From Casuarina equisetifolia (lineage: Eukaryota; Streptophyta; Magnoliopsida; Fagales; Casuarinaceae): a stretch of DNA of 64,000 bases. The position numbers were made by a program, and so were the translations under genes. Shown here in pieces: positions 1-11,829 of the stretch. Positions within the stretch are counted from its first letter, which is position 1. Every line of letters starts with the position of its first letter. Under the pieces are notes generated by a model, which was not told where the DNA came from, did not search any database, and was given only the letters and a program-made list of their open reading frames with translations. The stretch spans positions 26,563,884 to 26,627,883 of the forward strand of contig CM052356.1 of NCBI GenBank assembly GCA_028551475.1, given 5' to 3'.

Positions 1-814
1 TGGCTTTCCAATAGCACTGAGTTGATTCAGAATACTTTTAAATTCAATAAGAAAGATAAGTTTTTACCTTCTTTCTTAAGATTACTGAGTTTTGACATCA
101 GTTCAAATTCTCTCATTTTTGTTTTCTGAGAGAAATGGCTTGTAAGGGCATCCCATACTTGAGCTGCAGTTTCTAGCTCAAAGATATGCCCCATTGCTTC
201 TTCTGATAGCGTGCTGATGATCCATGATTTCACCAATGTATCGCTCTGTTTCCAAGACTCATAGTTTGGATTGGTTTCAACTTTTCATCACTAGTAGTAG
301 CTGTGGTGATAGGGCACTCTGTCTTTCCAGTTACGAACCCAGTAAGTTTCTGGGTTTGGAGCAACGACTTCATTTGAGTCATTCAAGAGAGATAATTTCC
401 TTCAGTCAATTTCACAGTAACAAAGTTACTGACATTGACATTGTTAGGAAAAGGATAAATGGATTGGTGAGCCATGACAAGTAAAGGAGGTCCTAGATGA
501 ACCTGTTTTGATACCAAATTGAAAATGATATTAAAGATAAATAAAGGAAAATAAGGCAAATATTGCAATAATAAGAAAGGTTAGGAGCAGGATGATTATG
601 ACAGAATAAGAACAATAAGAGAGATAGTAAACGAAGCAAGTACAAGGAAACTTAAGAAAGCTCGTGTTTTGCTTACTTATTGATTACATTATGCCGTGCC
701 ATTATATAGGCAGCAAAGTTTACAAAGGATAAAACTACAAGTTGCTTGGTAACATAAGCATCTTGCGAGAACCTTATCTTTAATACAAGTGGTATGCACA
801 ATAGTCTTTCAACA
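1..814 (-). mobile_element. 5' end of a Ty1/copia LTR retrotransposon (LTR, PBS, broken gag)
   Basis: Read on the minus strand, the element starts with an LTR (814 down to about 520, TGTTGAAAG at its head), then a primer-binding site (516-502, TGGTATCA followed by AAACAGG, a degenerate match to the initiator-tRNA-Met site), then a gag reading frame starting with the ATG at 475. The gag start carries the copia hallmark NFVTVKLTEGNYLS, where the expected next Trp is a TGA stop. A second piece (236-27) has the UBN2-type gag pattern AAQVWDALTSHFSQ. The element runs off the left edge of the window. Seen: LTR, PBS and gag motifs. Inferred: a dead copy, because of the stop in gag. Confidence 0.8.
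520..814 (-). repeat. 5' LTR of the left-edge copia element
   Basis: About 295 bp. It opens with TGTTGAAAG at 814 and ends near TTTTCA at 520-525, three to four bases before the PBS. The downstream partner LTR would lie left of base 1. A possible promoter TATA stretch (TATATAATGG on the minus strand, near 700) fits the usual position inside an LTR. Confidence 0.7.
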
Positions 815-1726
815 AGACCCGTGGGGCCCTTTCTCTTCTAGCTTTTCATCATGATGCGTAGAGCCTACTGACTCAGTTTCTGAGGTTATTGAAACGTAGT
901 CCTGCAAGGCTACGAGAGCAGCAAGTTGATCTTCTTCCATGCTTTGCTCTACCATGGTGCATGTTCCAGCCATTGTTCCATACTGCTCTTCAAATATGTT
1001 TTCCACGTTGCACGTTGCATCACCATCCATTTCTTCAAGATTAACGTCTACTCCTATACCGTAGGTTGCAGTATCAAACTGCACATTATCTTCCAAATCC
1101 AACCAGGAAAAGACAGCTACATCTTCATAATTAAAACCATTTACTAGCTTGTCAGTGGTGAGACTCATTGCTTGGGCAATATATAGTGGGAAATCTTTTT
1201 CCATCTCAAGTGGACAGTTTGTGAGCTCAACGTTACAGTCTTGCACTTGAAACAACCCAGGAGATACAGGCTCTTCTTTTATTTGAACATGCAACTGTGG
1301 TAGTAACTCTAGAAACATGTCTGGATTGAGATCAACTTGTTCCTGAGTGTAGAAAGGGTCGAATTGCGTGTCTAGTTCCTGCACCATACGTGTTGATGAC
1401 TCTCCTACCTCAAAGGTTCCTGATACCCCAACTGTTGGCCGAAGAGTTTCTTCTTGCTCTGCATAATAGGACTATACAGCATTAAGATAATTGTCTGGTG
1501 GGGAAGGGAGGTAAGGTCCTGGTGTAGTAATATCAAAAGGTGAGCATGACCATTCAAACCAAGTATGGTAATCATCCGGTGGAAGATACTGTGGAATTAT
1601 TTCTTCAGATGCAGCATAATCAATGGTGGCACACAATCCAGAATCTTCCGAAGAGGTAGTGACTCTAGAAGAGGCAGACGAATATGTTGTTAAAAAACCA
1701 ATATTGCTAACACTACGCTTATCCAA
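815..1726 (-). pseudogene. Unidentified acidic protein fragment with one in-frame stop, cut at both ends
   Basis: I do not recognise the family. From about 1720 down to 815 the minus strand is one continuous frame of roughly 300 codons, broken only by a TAG at 1472-1474. The amino half is Ser/Thr/Pro rich (LTTYSSASSRVTTSSEDS). The carboxy half is strongly acidic, with a SUMO-acceptor-like VQIKEEPVSP and runs of Glu/Asp, as seen in activation regions of transcription factors (inference only). The right end meets ankyrin-gene intron sequence near 1709. The left end is interrupted at 814/815 by the copia LTR, whose first bases (TGTTGA) supply the apparent stop. No splice pair removes the TAG, so it looks like a nonsense mutation. 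Confidence 0.5.
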
Positions 1727-1801
1727 AAAGCAATCAAAAGGATTGTCACGGGGAATGGTAAGCTTGTTTGTCTCTACTTCTTATGTTAATATGACGCATA
1801 C

Positions 1802-2374
1802 CTCAATTTGTTTCTCGGCAACAGCAAGGTGCAGGATAGTAAAGCCATCATCTTCTTTAGCTTTCACTAATTCATCATCCAGGCTCTCCACCAGTATCTT
1901 CAGAGCTTCCAACTGATTGTATTTTACTCATAGATGCAATATGGTCTCATTCCGATGCACCGTGACTTGTGCCGCAAAAGGTCTAGCTTGGACTAGCTCT
2001 TTCAGGACATCGACTTGGCCTTTTATGGCAGCAAGGTGGAGAGGGTTTCTTCCATCTTGGTCACAGACAAAGCACACATCTGGGCTAACCCGTAACAACT
2101 TCTTTATGATTTCAACATACCCCTTTGCAGGTGCTAAGTGAAGAGGTGATAATCTCTGAGAATCTAATTGTTTTGAAAGTTCAGGCTTTCGATCCAATAT
2201 CTTCTCCACAAATTCGGAGTGTCCGAGCATCACTGCTACATGCAATGGAGTCTCACTGAGGCAATTCACAATGACTCTATCAAGGATCAAGCGGTCTTGC
2301 TGAAGCAACACCATTAATTGAGTAACATTCCCTTCTAGTGCTGCCTCATAAAGAATAGTTTGCATTCTATCCAT
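1802..2374 (-). pseudogene. Ankyrin-repeat gene, copy 1: exon 1 only, with a nonsense codon
   Basis: This is exon 1 of a BDA1/ITN1-like ankyrin gene, starting MDRMQTILYEAALEGN at 2374 and ending at the donor ATTGAG|GTATGC (1802). It aligns closely with the intact copy at 6915-7496. A TGA at 1928-1930 replaces the Cys or Tyr codon of the other two copies, so translation would stop after 148 residues, inside the fourth ankyrin repeat. The expected exon 2 (PGG domain and four membrane spans) is absent. Intron sequence shared with the other copies runs only to about 1709 and then changes to the acidic fragment. Other changes include VMLGH for AMLGH. Non-functional as a membrane protein. Confidence 0.85.
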
Positions 2375-4690
2375 CTTGTGCGAAACGTGTGCGTGTGAGA
2401 GAGCGAGCAAGCAAGTGGCTAGATCAAGGGTGACCAACTTAGTACACGACAATTGTTGTGGAGCTAAGGTTCAGAGAAAAAATCTTCTTACCAGCCTACA
2501 AGTTAATAGCTTGATGTGCACCACTCCTTGCCAATTAACATAATAAAGATAATTCACAGTCAACTATGTCTATCTACGCAAGACGTACGCCCAGACCCCT
2601 ATTAGTTCTTTTTCACAGCAGAGGATCAGCAACGTGTGCTGTACTTCATAGTAGAGAACACCCCACGAAAGACTTGCACCCACGCCCCTACCAGTCCTCT
2701 TTCACAGAAGAGGAACGTCAATGAGCTTCTGATCCAGATAACAGCATGGGCTGCTAATCATCAACTCTGCTCTTCATGTAAGGCTCTCTGCAAGGGAGAA
2801 GCTTTACCAAAACAGCTGCCGTGAAACAAGTTCCCCAAGCTTTAGAAGTGCAGAAGGCTCTCTGCAGCCTAGTCTTCCAAAGCGTGAAGGTAGAGAAGCC
2901 TAGGATCATGAGGTATTTTGTAATCATGATTAGCAGGCGGAGTGTTGGTCTTGAATAATGTTCTTCATGTAAGATTGTTAAAGCCAAAATCTTGCCACGT
3001 CACCGACAGTGGATTTTTGGATTCTCTATCAAATACTAATTCCAAGAATAGCGTAAGCCACCAACCACATAATCAGTAAGTTCAGGCCATATTCAAGATT
3101 CAAATCAATTTCTATATAATACATTTAAAGTTAGAATATTATCCTCATATTTCCAAATCAAGATAATTTTGAATTTATATTTTCAAATATATTCCTAAAT
3201 CTTTTAAAAAATAGTGTAAACGATAATGGTAAATTACTCATGCTCTTTCAATAGATAAATTATCATTGTTATGGGTAGTTATATGTATAAAATATTATTC
3301 TTCAAGGAAGATAATAATGATAATTTGTTACATATGAATAATTTATGCTACTAACATGTCCGCTACGGTTTCTTGTTTTGAAAGTCCTGAAACTATTGAC
3401 TTCACCGTAATTGTTTATTATTGTTTTGGTAAGAAAGACTTCTAGTACCATATAGATTTTTTTTTAAAATGAAAAATAATTTAATATTTATTTTTAAAAA
3501 TATTATATATTTCATTTATTCCATTTAAATTTACATGATTTACAAAGAGTTTCCTTGGATACAAATCCATATTAAACTTCTGGACTTTTCTTCCTTTTCT
3601 CATGTGGGACTTCTTTTCCAAGTCTTGTTGATAGGGACTTGAGATGCTGGGATGACATGACCTAGCATATACTTCCTAAATAGGCATAAAAGTCATCTTT
3701 TTTCTCTTCTTTTTTTTTTTTCCTTTTAGAAACTTATTTTTTTTTTATTTGCATGAAAAGAATTATTCCCATAGCATGCAACCGCAAATGTTATTAAAAA
3801 GGCTCAACAGTGTCTTTTGATTGGCTGAATATTTATTCAATTGAAACTGCACAAACCAACATAAAGTTTGGTAACTTTTACCATTAAGTGAACTTTTAAA
3901 AATGAAACCAAGTTTATGAAACCAAATCTTCTTGAAATAGACTTAACTCCCATTATGTCATTAAGTCAACTTTTTAAAATAAAACCCAAGATCATGAAAC
4001 CAAGTCTTGTTGGAAGAGACTTAACGTTTTAGAATGAAGTTAAAGTGGTGACACCAAGCTTTCTTGGAGTGCTTTTTGTAAAGAAGCAACTTGAAGGATG
4101 GAGTAAGTTCAAACTGCCAATAGGGGTAAAGTCTATATTAGAGTTCAAAGGGGACATTCTATTTGGTTCATTTATTATATTAAGGAAAAACAGAAGAAGA
4201 TAATTCATAATATAAGTATTGGCATAATCATTTAAAAATGGCAAGCAACGTCATTTACTTGCTCCAACTCTAATAATCAACGTCATTGAAAAGTTGTTGT
4301 AGACTTATAAAAAAAACATAATATGTGATTAAACAAATAACGTTACGATAACTGCTGGATCGGAGAATCTTTAGGACTCATACTTCTTGTAATTGTATTT
4401 GTAAAATAATCTACTTTACAGAAAAAATTTCAGCTTATCTCTATAGTAAATTTCTAAGAATTTTCCATGGCTTCTATTGGTAAGCCTTATTCTTAAAGTA
4501 ACTATAATTACCATTGCCTGAAGCTGGAACTTCTGTAGCACTTACACATAATGTTTGAATAACGTTGCCCAATGACATATTTATTCATATTTTATAGTAA
4601 TTTTTTATTAAGATCATATCATTATTGCCGTAAAAAATTAAAAAAAAAAAAAGGAGATTATATCGTCATTAACTTGAAGTAAGGAAAAGT
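2375..4690. repeat. Segmental duplication, unit 1 (upstream of ankyrin copy 1)
   Basis: This AT-rich stretch has no convincing gene. It aligns discontinuously with 7497-9660, upstream of copy 2. Shared landmarks include CATGCTCTTTCAATA at about 3240 (about 8370 in the partner) and CATAATGTTTGAATAACGTT near 4547 (about 9500). The similarity fades near 4690/9660, which marks one edge of the duplicated unit. Unit 1 also holds repeat block A (2795-2962), which the other unit lacks. From 4690 to 5516 I see nothing beyond the 3' side of ankyrin copy 2. Confidence 0.7.
2795..2962. repeat. Short dispersed repeat A, copy 1
   Basis: About 165 bp, beginning near ACCAAAACAGCTGCCGTGAA and ending near GTCTTGAATAATG. 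A second, same-orientation copy lies at 23649-23812 with scattered substitutions. No terminal repeats or coding pattern were recognised, so its class is unknown. Confidence 0.75.
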
Positions 4691-5516
4691 CATTGAATTA
4701 TGGAGAACTGAATCCGTTCCTTGGGAAATAATCCCATTGAATTTCTTTGTTTTCTTTGGGCTGGAACGAGGGCCTCCGTCCTGACTTCTATTTTTTGCGA
4801 ACCAAAGTCCTTGTTGGAGCAGGAAATCGGTTTAAAAATATGAAACCCTTGATGGAGGTAACATCCAATGAACCAGAATGTCATTATTTGCAAGCAAAGC
4901 AAAGCAAAAAGAGGAGCATGTGTCATTCGGGATAGTCTTGGTGTTTCTTATTAACAGCGAATTTGTGAAACTTTCACCCTGCCTCTTGATTTTGTTCAGT
5001 TTATATTCCCCCTTAACAAGATGGTTATGCTTAACATTCAACCTCCATTTTAGTGGGCTTTTACTCCTAGCAATACCTTTGTTTCCGGGGACCAAGACAA
5101 GACAAAACTGGGGGAAGAATCATAAGTTCATTGGCACGTAGGAATTTTATTCCTCTCCGACAAAAAATTCTCAACTAAAGAACATCTTACTGTGGTGTGG
5201 TTAAACATATCTTGTCTCAATGTAGTGACTTTGGATGACAAATTGTAGGGACAGTTTTTTATTTCTGAGCACAGCAATGTAGAATAGGAACATGACTGAA
5301 TGAATTCTGGACAATACTATGATTTCCTAAAGTGGAGTTTAATATGAAGATAAAGTGGACAATACACGTGGACAGAGTGGAGTTTAATGTAAAGATACAT
5401 GAAAAACACTAGAGTAAAAGGTGAAGAAGCATGCAACAGGCTATGAAACTCATGCATTAGTTACCTGATTACGTGTAGCTTGACAAACGGGCTATGCAGT
5501 CAAACACTTGCATGAC

Positions 5517-7496
5517 TTACTGAACCAACAATACTTGTCTTCTTCCCCGACAGAAGCAATGCGCGAGCTTTCTTACCAGAATTACTAGGAGGCGAATTGT
5601 GTGCAGCAACAGAAGAACGCCCATGACAATAGCCCATGCATTGATTCCGCGGGAAGTGGCTTTAGCGGCGTCTTCAGAGCAACGGTTTGGTGTGACAAAA
5701 CTTATCGAAACAGCATAAGTGTAGGCCATTGAAGAGATTGCCACCCACATGATCACCGTCAAGATCCACATGAAGAACCTAAACTTGAAAGGTAACCCAG
5801 TAACGAGCAGCAAGATAATACTCAATGATGCTACGAAACTTATTGTATTGGAATAGAGGTATGAAGGGAAATAAAACTGCGTATTTTCGTCTTTATCACA
5901 CATTATCGATGTCCCAGCAGCATGTCCTCTTGTGGTATTGCCACCTGTTGAACCTGGTTCTGGGTCATCTTGCCAAACACCACCAGGAGGGTTAACTCCA
6001 GTTTGGTAAGCCATTGTCGCAATCAGGGATGCCACCACCATCAGTGCTTCTTGCTTCCGTGTAAACCAATCCTCACGCTTGGTATTGTTATTCGAATGAT
6101 TTTGTGGGTTTGGAGGATCAATACGGTGATGTACAGGCAGGGGCATATGCTTGGGGGTTGAAGCTCGAGTCCTATCCGCAACTGAAGGAATTTCTGAGGT
6201 TCTTAAGGCTCCTGCGCCTCGAAGGGACTCTGAAATGTCCAAATCTTTAACATGTCTACGACTTCTTGTCAGTAGATCCAATGCCGTGAATCCACACGCG
6301 TTTATAGCATTTATCTCTATTCTTGTATTGTTAACAAGGAAGTTTACAGTCTGCATAATACAATATATTATTCGGGATTAAGAAGGAAAAACAAGTAATG
6401 AAATTCATTTGTTATTTCAGACTAGCAAATTTATAGAAACTAAACGCATATGCATGATGAATCGAAGTTTTGGAACTCTGTCCACGACCTTCCCCCATAA
6501 AGGTCATATTGAAAGGAAAATAAATTTATTTTCTTGAAACTATTTTCAAAGAATCCAAAAAAAATTGAATTTGAAAAGAAACTTCTCTTTGTTTTAAGAG
6601 TTAAAAGAGAGTAGATTCATTGGATGGACCTATTTGTATCAGACAATATCTTCACAAAATTAAAGGCTATCTATCTTTGGATGGTAGATTTATCCAGGTT
6701 ATCCGTCTTCTTATAGTTGGTTCTCATGCTTTTTGAATGCTAGGAATTCTACTCGAGTATTGAAGTCTTAATAACAAGAAGGAAGGGCCCTCTCATTATG
6801 GTCTGGGTGAATCCGTACTAGGGACCTACGCTTATCCAAGAAGCAATGAAAAGGATTGTCACGGTGAATTGTAAGCTTGTTTGTCTTTACTTCTTATGTT
6901 AATATGACGCATACCTCAATTTGTTTCTCGGCAACAGCAAGGTGCAGGACAGTAAAGCCATCGTCTTCTTTAGCTTTCACAAATTCATCATCCAAGCTCT
7001 CCACCAATATCTTCAGAGCCTCCAACTGATTGTATTTTACGCATAGATGCAATATGGTCTCATTCCGATGCACCTTGACTTGTGCTGCAGAAGGTCTAGC
7101 TTGGACTAGCTCTTTCAAGACACTGACTTGGCCTTTTATGGCAGCAAGGTGGAGAGGGTTTCTTCCATCTTGATCACAGACAAAGCACATATCTGGGCTG
7201 ACCCGTTGCAACTTCTTTACGATTTCAACATACCCCTTTGCTGATGCTAAGTGAAGAGGTGATAATCTCTGAGAATCTAATTGTTTTGAAAGTTCAGGCT
7301 TTCGATCCAATATCTTCTCCACAAATTCAGAGTGCCCGAGCATCGCTGCTACATGCAATGGAGTCTCGTTGAGGCAATTCACGATGACTCTATCAAGGAT
7401 CAAGCGGTCTTGCTGAAGCAACTCTGTTAACGCGGTAAGATTCCCTTCTAGTGCTGCCTCATAAAGGGCTTGCATTCTGGTTTGCATTCTATCCAT
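5517..7496 (-). CDS. Ankyrin-repeat PGG-domain membrane protein, BDA1/ITN1-like (copy 2, intact)
   Basis: Two exons, 6915-7496 and 5517-6350, joined in phase 0 (ATTGAG|GTATGC donor, TTATGCAG|ACTG acceptor), give 471 aa. The start is the ATG of MDRMQTRMQ, matched in all three copies. About five ankyrin repeats span residues 43-210, with TPLHVAAMLGH, SPLHLASAKGY, NPLHLAAIKGQ and so on. A basic linker leads to the PGG domain (KREDWFTRKQ, then PPGG at about 315-318) and four hydrophobic segments (about 295-311, then three more to the C-terminus). Plant relatives (BDA1, ITN1, ACD6 class) act at the plasma membrane in immune or salt signalling. That role is inferred by family. It is the only full-length member of the local trio. 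A membrane protein with cytosolic repeats is expected. Confidence 0.9.
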
Positions 7497-7747
7497 CCTG
7501 GGCGAAATCTGTGCAAGTGAAAGAGCAAGCGAGTGGCTAGATCAGGGGTGGCCAATTTAGTATGCAACTATTGTTGCCTGCTCCACTTGAATAAACTGAA
7601 GCAGTGAAGCTGGGGTTCATTTGGCATATAAGTTCATTAAAACAGAAAGGAACGGAGAAAGAATCTTCTTGCTAGTCCACAAGTAAAAAGCTTGACGTGC
7701 ACGACATCATACAGTCCAAGGACTGGATAAGTCTTTAAGATTGACCT

Positions 7748-7862
7748 ACTAGTCTGGAATTTAGTGTTGTGTGGTTGTCGTTGTGGAATGGTAAGCCACG
7801 TGAAAGGTAATCTGAAACGAGATTTTCCACAACTCTTACTCGTGGCAGGGCCTTCACTAAAT
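7748..7862. repeat. Short dispersed repeat B, copy 1
   Basis: About 115 bp, including GAAAGGTAATCTGAAACGAG and ACTCTTACTCGTGG. The partner is at 22614-22733 in the same orientation. Class unknown. Confidence 0.7.
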
Positions 7863-7959
7863 TTGTTTGGTAGGACTCGGATTGATACATAGAATGGTTA
7901 AAGCTTGGTTTATTGAATCAAACAAAACTATTGTTGCACAGAAAGCAGGAGAAGATAAA

Positions 7960-8105
7960 GTCCCCAAAATACAATCGTTCACGAAAGAAGAAGAAGAAGA
8001 ACCCTAGCAATCTTCTATACAAGAGAAGGGGGAGGACCAACCTACACAAGGGATCGGTCTGCTACATGGACTGAAGGAGAATTAAACAGAAGGGTAAGCT
8101 GTCCA
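7960..8105. repeat. Short dispersed repeat C, copy 1
   Basis: About 145 bp around CCCCAAAATACAATCGTTCA, a GAA-rich run and CATGGACTGAAGGA. It matches 20940-21102 in the same orientation, with small insertions and deletions. Confidence 0.75.
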
Positions 8106-8169
8106 GTCAACAATATCACAAGATGGTCGCTGGCTTAACTTGCGTGGGCAAGCCAGCTCTCTGCAGTCA

Positions 8170-8350
8170 AATTCTCAGACAACAGCCATTTTAGATCTTT
8201 TCCGGAGACATCTATTTTCCTGGAAAGGTGGATCAAACATCCAGCCACGGGTATCTTCATAATGCATAGAATAGCAAAAGAAGAAAGCCATCTTTTAAAA
8301 AAAAAAAAAATTATGAGAACAGCTTAGTTGTCTTTTCAAGAATAATATAA
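8170..8350. repeat. Short dispersed repeat D, copy 1
   Basis: About 180 bp. It shares GATCTTTTCCGGAGACATCT and GGGTATCTTCATAATGCAT with 29960-30135, which lies inside an intron of the eL13 gene. An A-rich or T-rich run falls in the middle of both copies. This could be a small non-autonomous transposon family. No terminal inverted repeat was found. Confidence 0.7.
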
Positions 8351-10516
8351 GCTATTATAGAGAGGTACTCAATGCTCTTTCAATAAACAAAATATCATCA
8401 TTATGTGAAGTCACATGCATAAAATTTTATACTTCAAGGAAAATAACAAAGGTAATTTATTGCATTTAAATAATTTATGCTACTTACATATCTGCTATAA
8501 TTTCTTGGTATGAAAGTCCTAAAATTACTTACTTCACCTTAATTGTTTCATTATTTTTTTGATAAGAAAGACTTCTAGCATCATATAGATTTTAAAAAAA
8601 ATTGGAAAATAATTTGACAGCTAAAACTTGTTTTTTTTTTTCAAATATCATTTATTTTATTTAGTTGGTTTAGACATAACTGATTTATTTCTTTTTTTTT
8701 TCAAAAGAATTTCTTTAGATAAAAATTCCAACTAGAGCAATCTAAACATTAAACTTCAAGAGTTAATCTTCCTTTTCTCACGTGGGACATCTTTGCCAGG
8801 TCTTGGTTGCTAGGGATTTAAGATGCCATGATGATTTTACCTAGCATATACTTCTAAATATACATTAAAGTCATCGTGTTTTTTCAATTTTTTTCTTTTC
8901 AGAAATTAAAAAATATTTATTTGCATGAAAAGAATTATTTCCACTTTGCATGGAACGCGAATGTTAGTAAGAAGATTCAACAGTATTTTTTTCATTGGTT
9001 GAATATTTCCTCAATTTCATTGGATAAACTTTTTAAAATGAAACCTAAGATAGTAACATCAAGCCTTCCTGGAGTGCCTTGTTTACATAAGCAACTTATG
9101 GAGTAAGTTCAAACTTATATTAGAGTTCAAAGGGGGCGTGTTATTTGGTACGTTCATTAAAGTAAGGAAAGAAACAAAAAAGAGAATTTTTATTTTTGCA
9201 TAATCATTTAAAAATGGCAAGCTACGACATTTACTTGCTCAGCTCTAACAACAAATGCTGTTGAAAACTTGTAGATATCCAAACCTGAATACGAGAATAT
9301 TTATGACTTTTACTTCTTGTAATGGCATTTGTAAAGTGGTCTTTGTGACTCTTACAGACGAATTTTTAGCTTATCTCTATATATTAATTAAGTAAATTTC
9401 TAAGAACTTTTTGCTGATGGCTATTATTGGTAAGACTTATTCTTGAACAAACCATAAATACCATTGCCCAAAGACGGAACCTCTGTAGCTCTTACACATA
9501 ATGTTTGAATGACGTTGCCCGATGACATACTTATTCGTATTTTATAGTCATTTTACATTAAGTTTGCATCATTATTACCTATCCCAAAAAAAAAAAAAAG
9601 GTTGCATCGTCATTACTTGAAATATGCAAGAGGATAAGTCATTGAATTAGAGGCTCAAGAAGATGACTCAGACATTACCAAAGGACGGCAAACAAGAGTC
9701 GAGACAAGCATGTTGATCATCGAATGCATCTAGGAAAGAATCATGTACACTAAACTTGTATAAATTTTGCAGAATTTTCCTGTATATGCACGCTTCACAA
9801 TATACTTTGGAAGAAAGAACCTTTCAGCAAAATGCAGTCTCTTAGCACAATCGTCTACCTCCTATCCCTCAATCCCACAGATTTGTACAGAAAGAAGTGC
9901 GATTAGCACGATCATACTTTTTTGTTGTACCTTACTAATGTGTTTATCGACGACTCATGCTAAAGGTTGGTTAGAGCAGTACTATTTGTTCCAAGTTTGA
10001 AGATCAATGTTTTAAGTTGGAAGAAATTAATTAGAGGAAGATTTAGTGCTAAGTTCAGGAAAAAATATTGTGTCACAAGTGAGAGTCTTGAAACCATTAA
10101 AGAATCGGAAATAGAGGAGGGTACCGTTGATTAATATTTCAAAGGGAAAAACGGAAGGAAGTGAAGTACTTCATAGATCGGATGATTCCCTTAGGAAAGG
10201 TAAAGAAAAAATGGAGAGTTTGGTAGAATCCGCTTGATAAAGGAACACTACAGATTTACCTCGGAAAAGGAGGAAATTGGAGGGTGGTTTGTGACGGAAA
10301 AGAGAAATCTTTTTAGAGAGCCGCTACAATTTGAGGGAGCTATTTATCAAGATGTATGAATCAAAGTTATGGAGAAGGAATATGAGATATTTATGAAGAA
10401 TCAAGTTGTAGGGTTGTTGTGTTTGCCTACTAACCAAAGAGCTGTTAAATCAAAATGGGTGTACAAATTGAAACTAAAATATGATGACAGTTCGGTGATT
10501 CACAAAGCTAAGCTAA

Positions 10517-10942
10517 TAAAGGAATTGCATAAACGGCAGTCTCACACCAGTGTGAGGAAACCCTGTCCTGCACCTCATAAAGGTGTGAGTTTCTCCTTTG
10601 ATTATCGAGTTCTTGGTTTCCACTAACTTGGGCATCCACTTCTACATGGTATTAGAGCCATGGGCCCTCTAAACCAAGTAGGCTCCCACAATCCCTGTAA
10701 TGGGCCAGACATATACCAACAAAATTAATTGGTGTTCGCCTGTGAAGAGTAAAGGAATTGTACAAATGGCAGTCGGTGTTCGCCTATGAAGGAGTAAAGG
10801 AATTGTACAAATGGCAGTCCCACACCAAGGCGAGGGAACCCTATCTTGCACCTTACAAAGGTGTGAGTTTCCTCTCTAATTATCGAGTTTTTAGTTTTCA
10901 TCAACTGGGGCCTGCACTTAATAGGTGCTGAGCATCCTTACA
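10517..10942 (+). mobile_element. TRIM-like miniature LTR element nested in the copia remnant
   Basis: Two direct repeats of about 130-165 bp (10517-10646 and 10777-10942) both contain GGAATTG, GGCAGTC, CACACC, AAAGGTGTGAGTTTC and TTATCGAG, and both end in TACA. Directly after the left one is TGGTATTAGAGCC (10647-10659), a primer-binding site complementary to initiator tRNA-Met. The right repeat starts TGTTCGCC. A partial extra copy of that start lies at about 10733-10775. The whole is about 430 bp with no coding capacity, the size and order of a terminal-repeat retrotransposon in miniature. The left repeat seems to have lost its first bases. Confidence 0.65.
10647..10659 (+). other. Primer-binding site of the TRIM-like element
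   Basis: TGGTATTAGAGCC, one base off the standard TGGTATCAGAGC site. It sits at the expected place immediately inside the left repeat. Confidence 0.7.
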
Positions 10943-11829
10943 TGGCTAATATAGGTGGCGATGCATTAAAGGAAATGAATCTTTCCTTTTATTATTGTTT
11001 TGGTTCATTATGATGATGTGATTGAAATAGAAGATAGAAATGAATCTTTCAAAAGTTTTAAGGAGATTGTTGACATTTTTTCAGACAAAAGATATACAAC
11101 TAGTAACACAATTCCTAGGCTCGGAGATTACCCAAAAAAAAAGGAGAATTTTTTATTCCACAAAGAGGATTGGTAAAGTCTCTCATCTAGAAGCATGAAT
11201 TAAAGGGATGCAAAATAGTAGTGGCTCCTAGAGGGAGTGATGAAGCTGCGAAAGAAGATGGTAGTGGTGTAAAAAATCCAACCAAGTTTAAAAAATTGAT
11301 AGAGAAACTTCTCCACATCTCAATTACCAAACCAAATATATCCCTTTTTTTTTGTAAAGGTATTATCTTGTCCTATGTTGAATCCCACTCTAGAGCATTT
11401 TAGGGAATCAAAGCGAGTACTAAGGTATTTGGAAAGGACACAAGAGTATGGTCTAGTATAATCTGAAATTGAGAAAATAGAAATGTTCGATATTCAAACA
11501 ATAACTAAGGAAGATGATGGAAGAGATTGGAGAGGGTCAAAAGTGGCTTACAACTATCTCCTGTTCCAGTAAAGAGGTCATTTCTACATCAAGGTTGATG
11601 ATCCACACAGAGGACCTAAATTCACTACTGTGAAGATATCTTCTACATGTCAAGATGTAAATGATACAAAGGTGGAACTGATATGGTGTAGTGAAGAGGT
11701 GCAACATGCAAGAATTCTGACCAAGGTGCTTTTAAGAGGTAAGTTTGAGGAATTAAAGGCAAAATTTGGAGTAAGCCTCAACAATACTGAGGTGTTTTGG
11801 AGTAATACATCTAAGGGAGTGCATGCATA

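Larger units (their letters stand above)
7497..9660. repeat. Segmental duplication, unit 2 (upstream of ankyrin copy 2)
   Basis: Diverged partner of 2375-4690, without a credible gene. It carries three blocks missing from unit 1: B (7748-7862), C (7960-8105) and D (8170-8350). Each has a second copy elsewhere in the window. The first 120 bases also match the upstream side of ankyrin copy 3 (19744-19845), so the original duplication included the promoter-proximal region. Confidence 0.7.

Noticed and set aside
10505..10950. Direct repeats considered as a CRISPR-like or tandem gene array
   Set aside because: Only two long diverged units with a PBS between them, and a plant nuclear context. The TRIM-like reading fits better.
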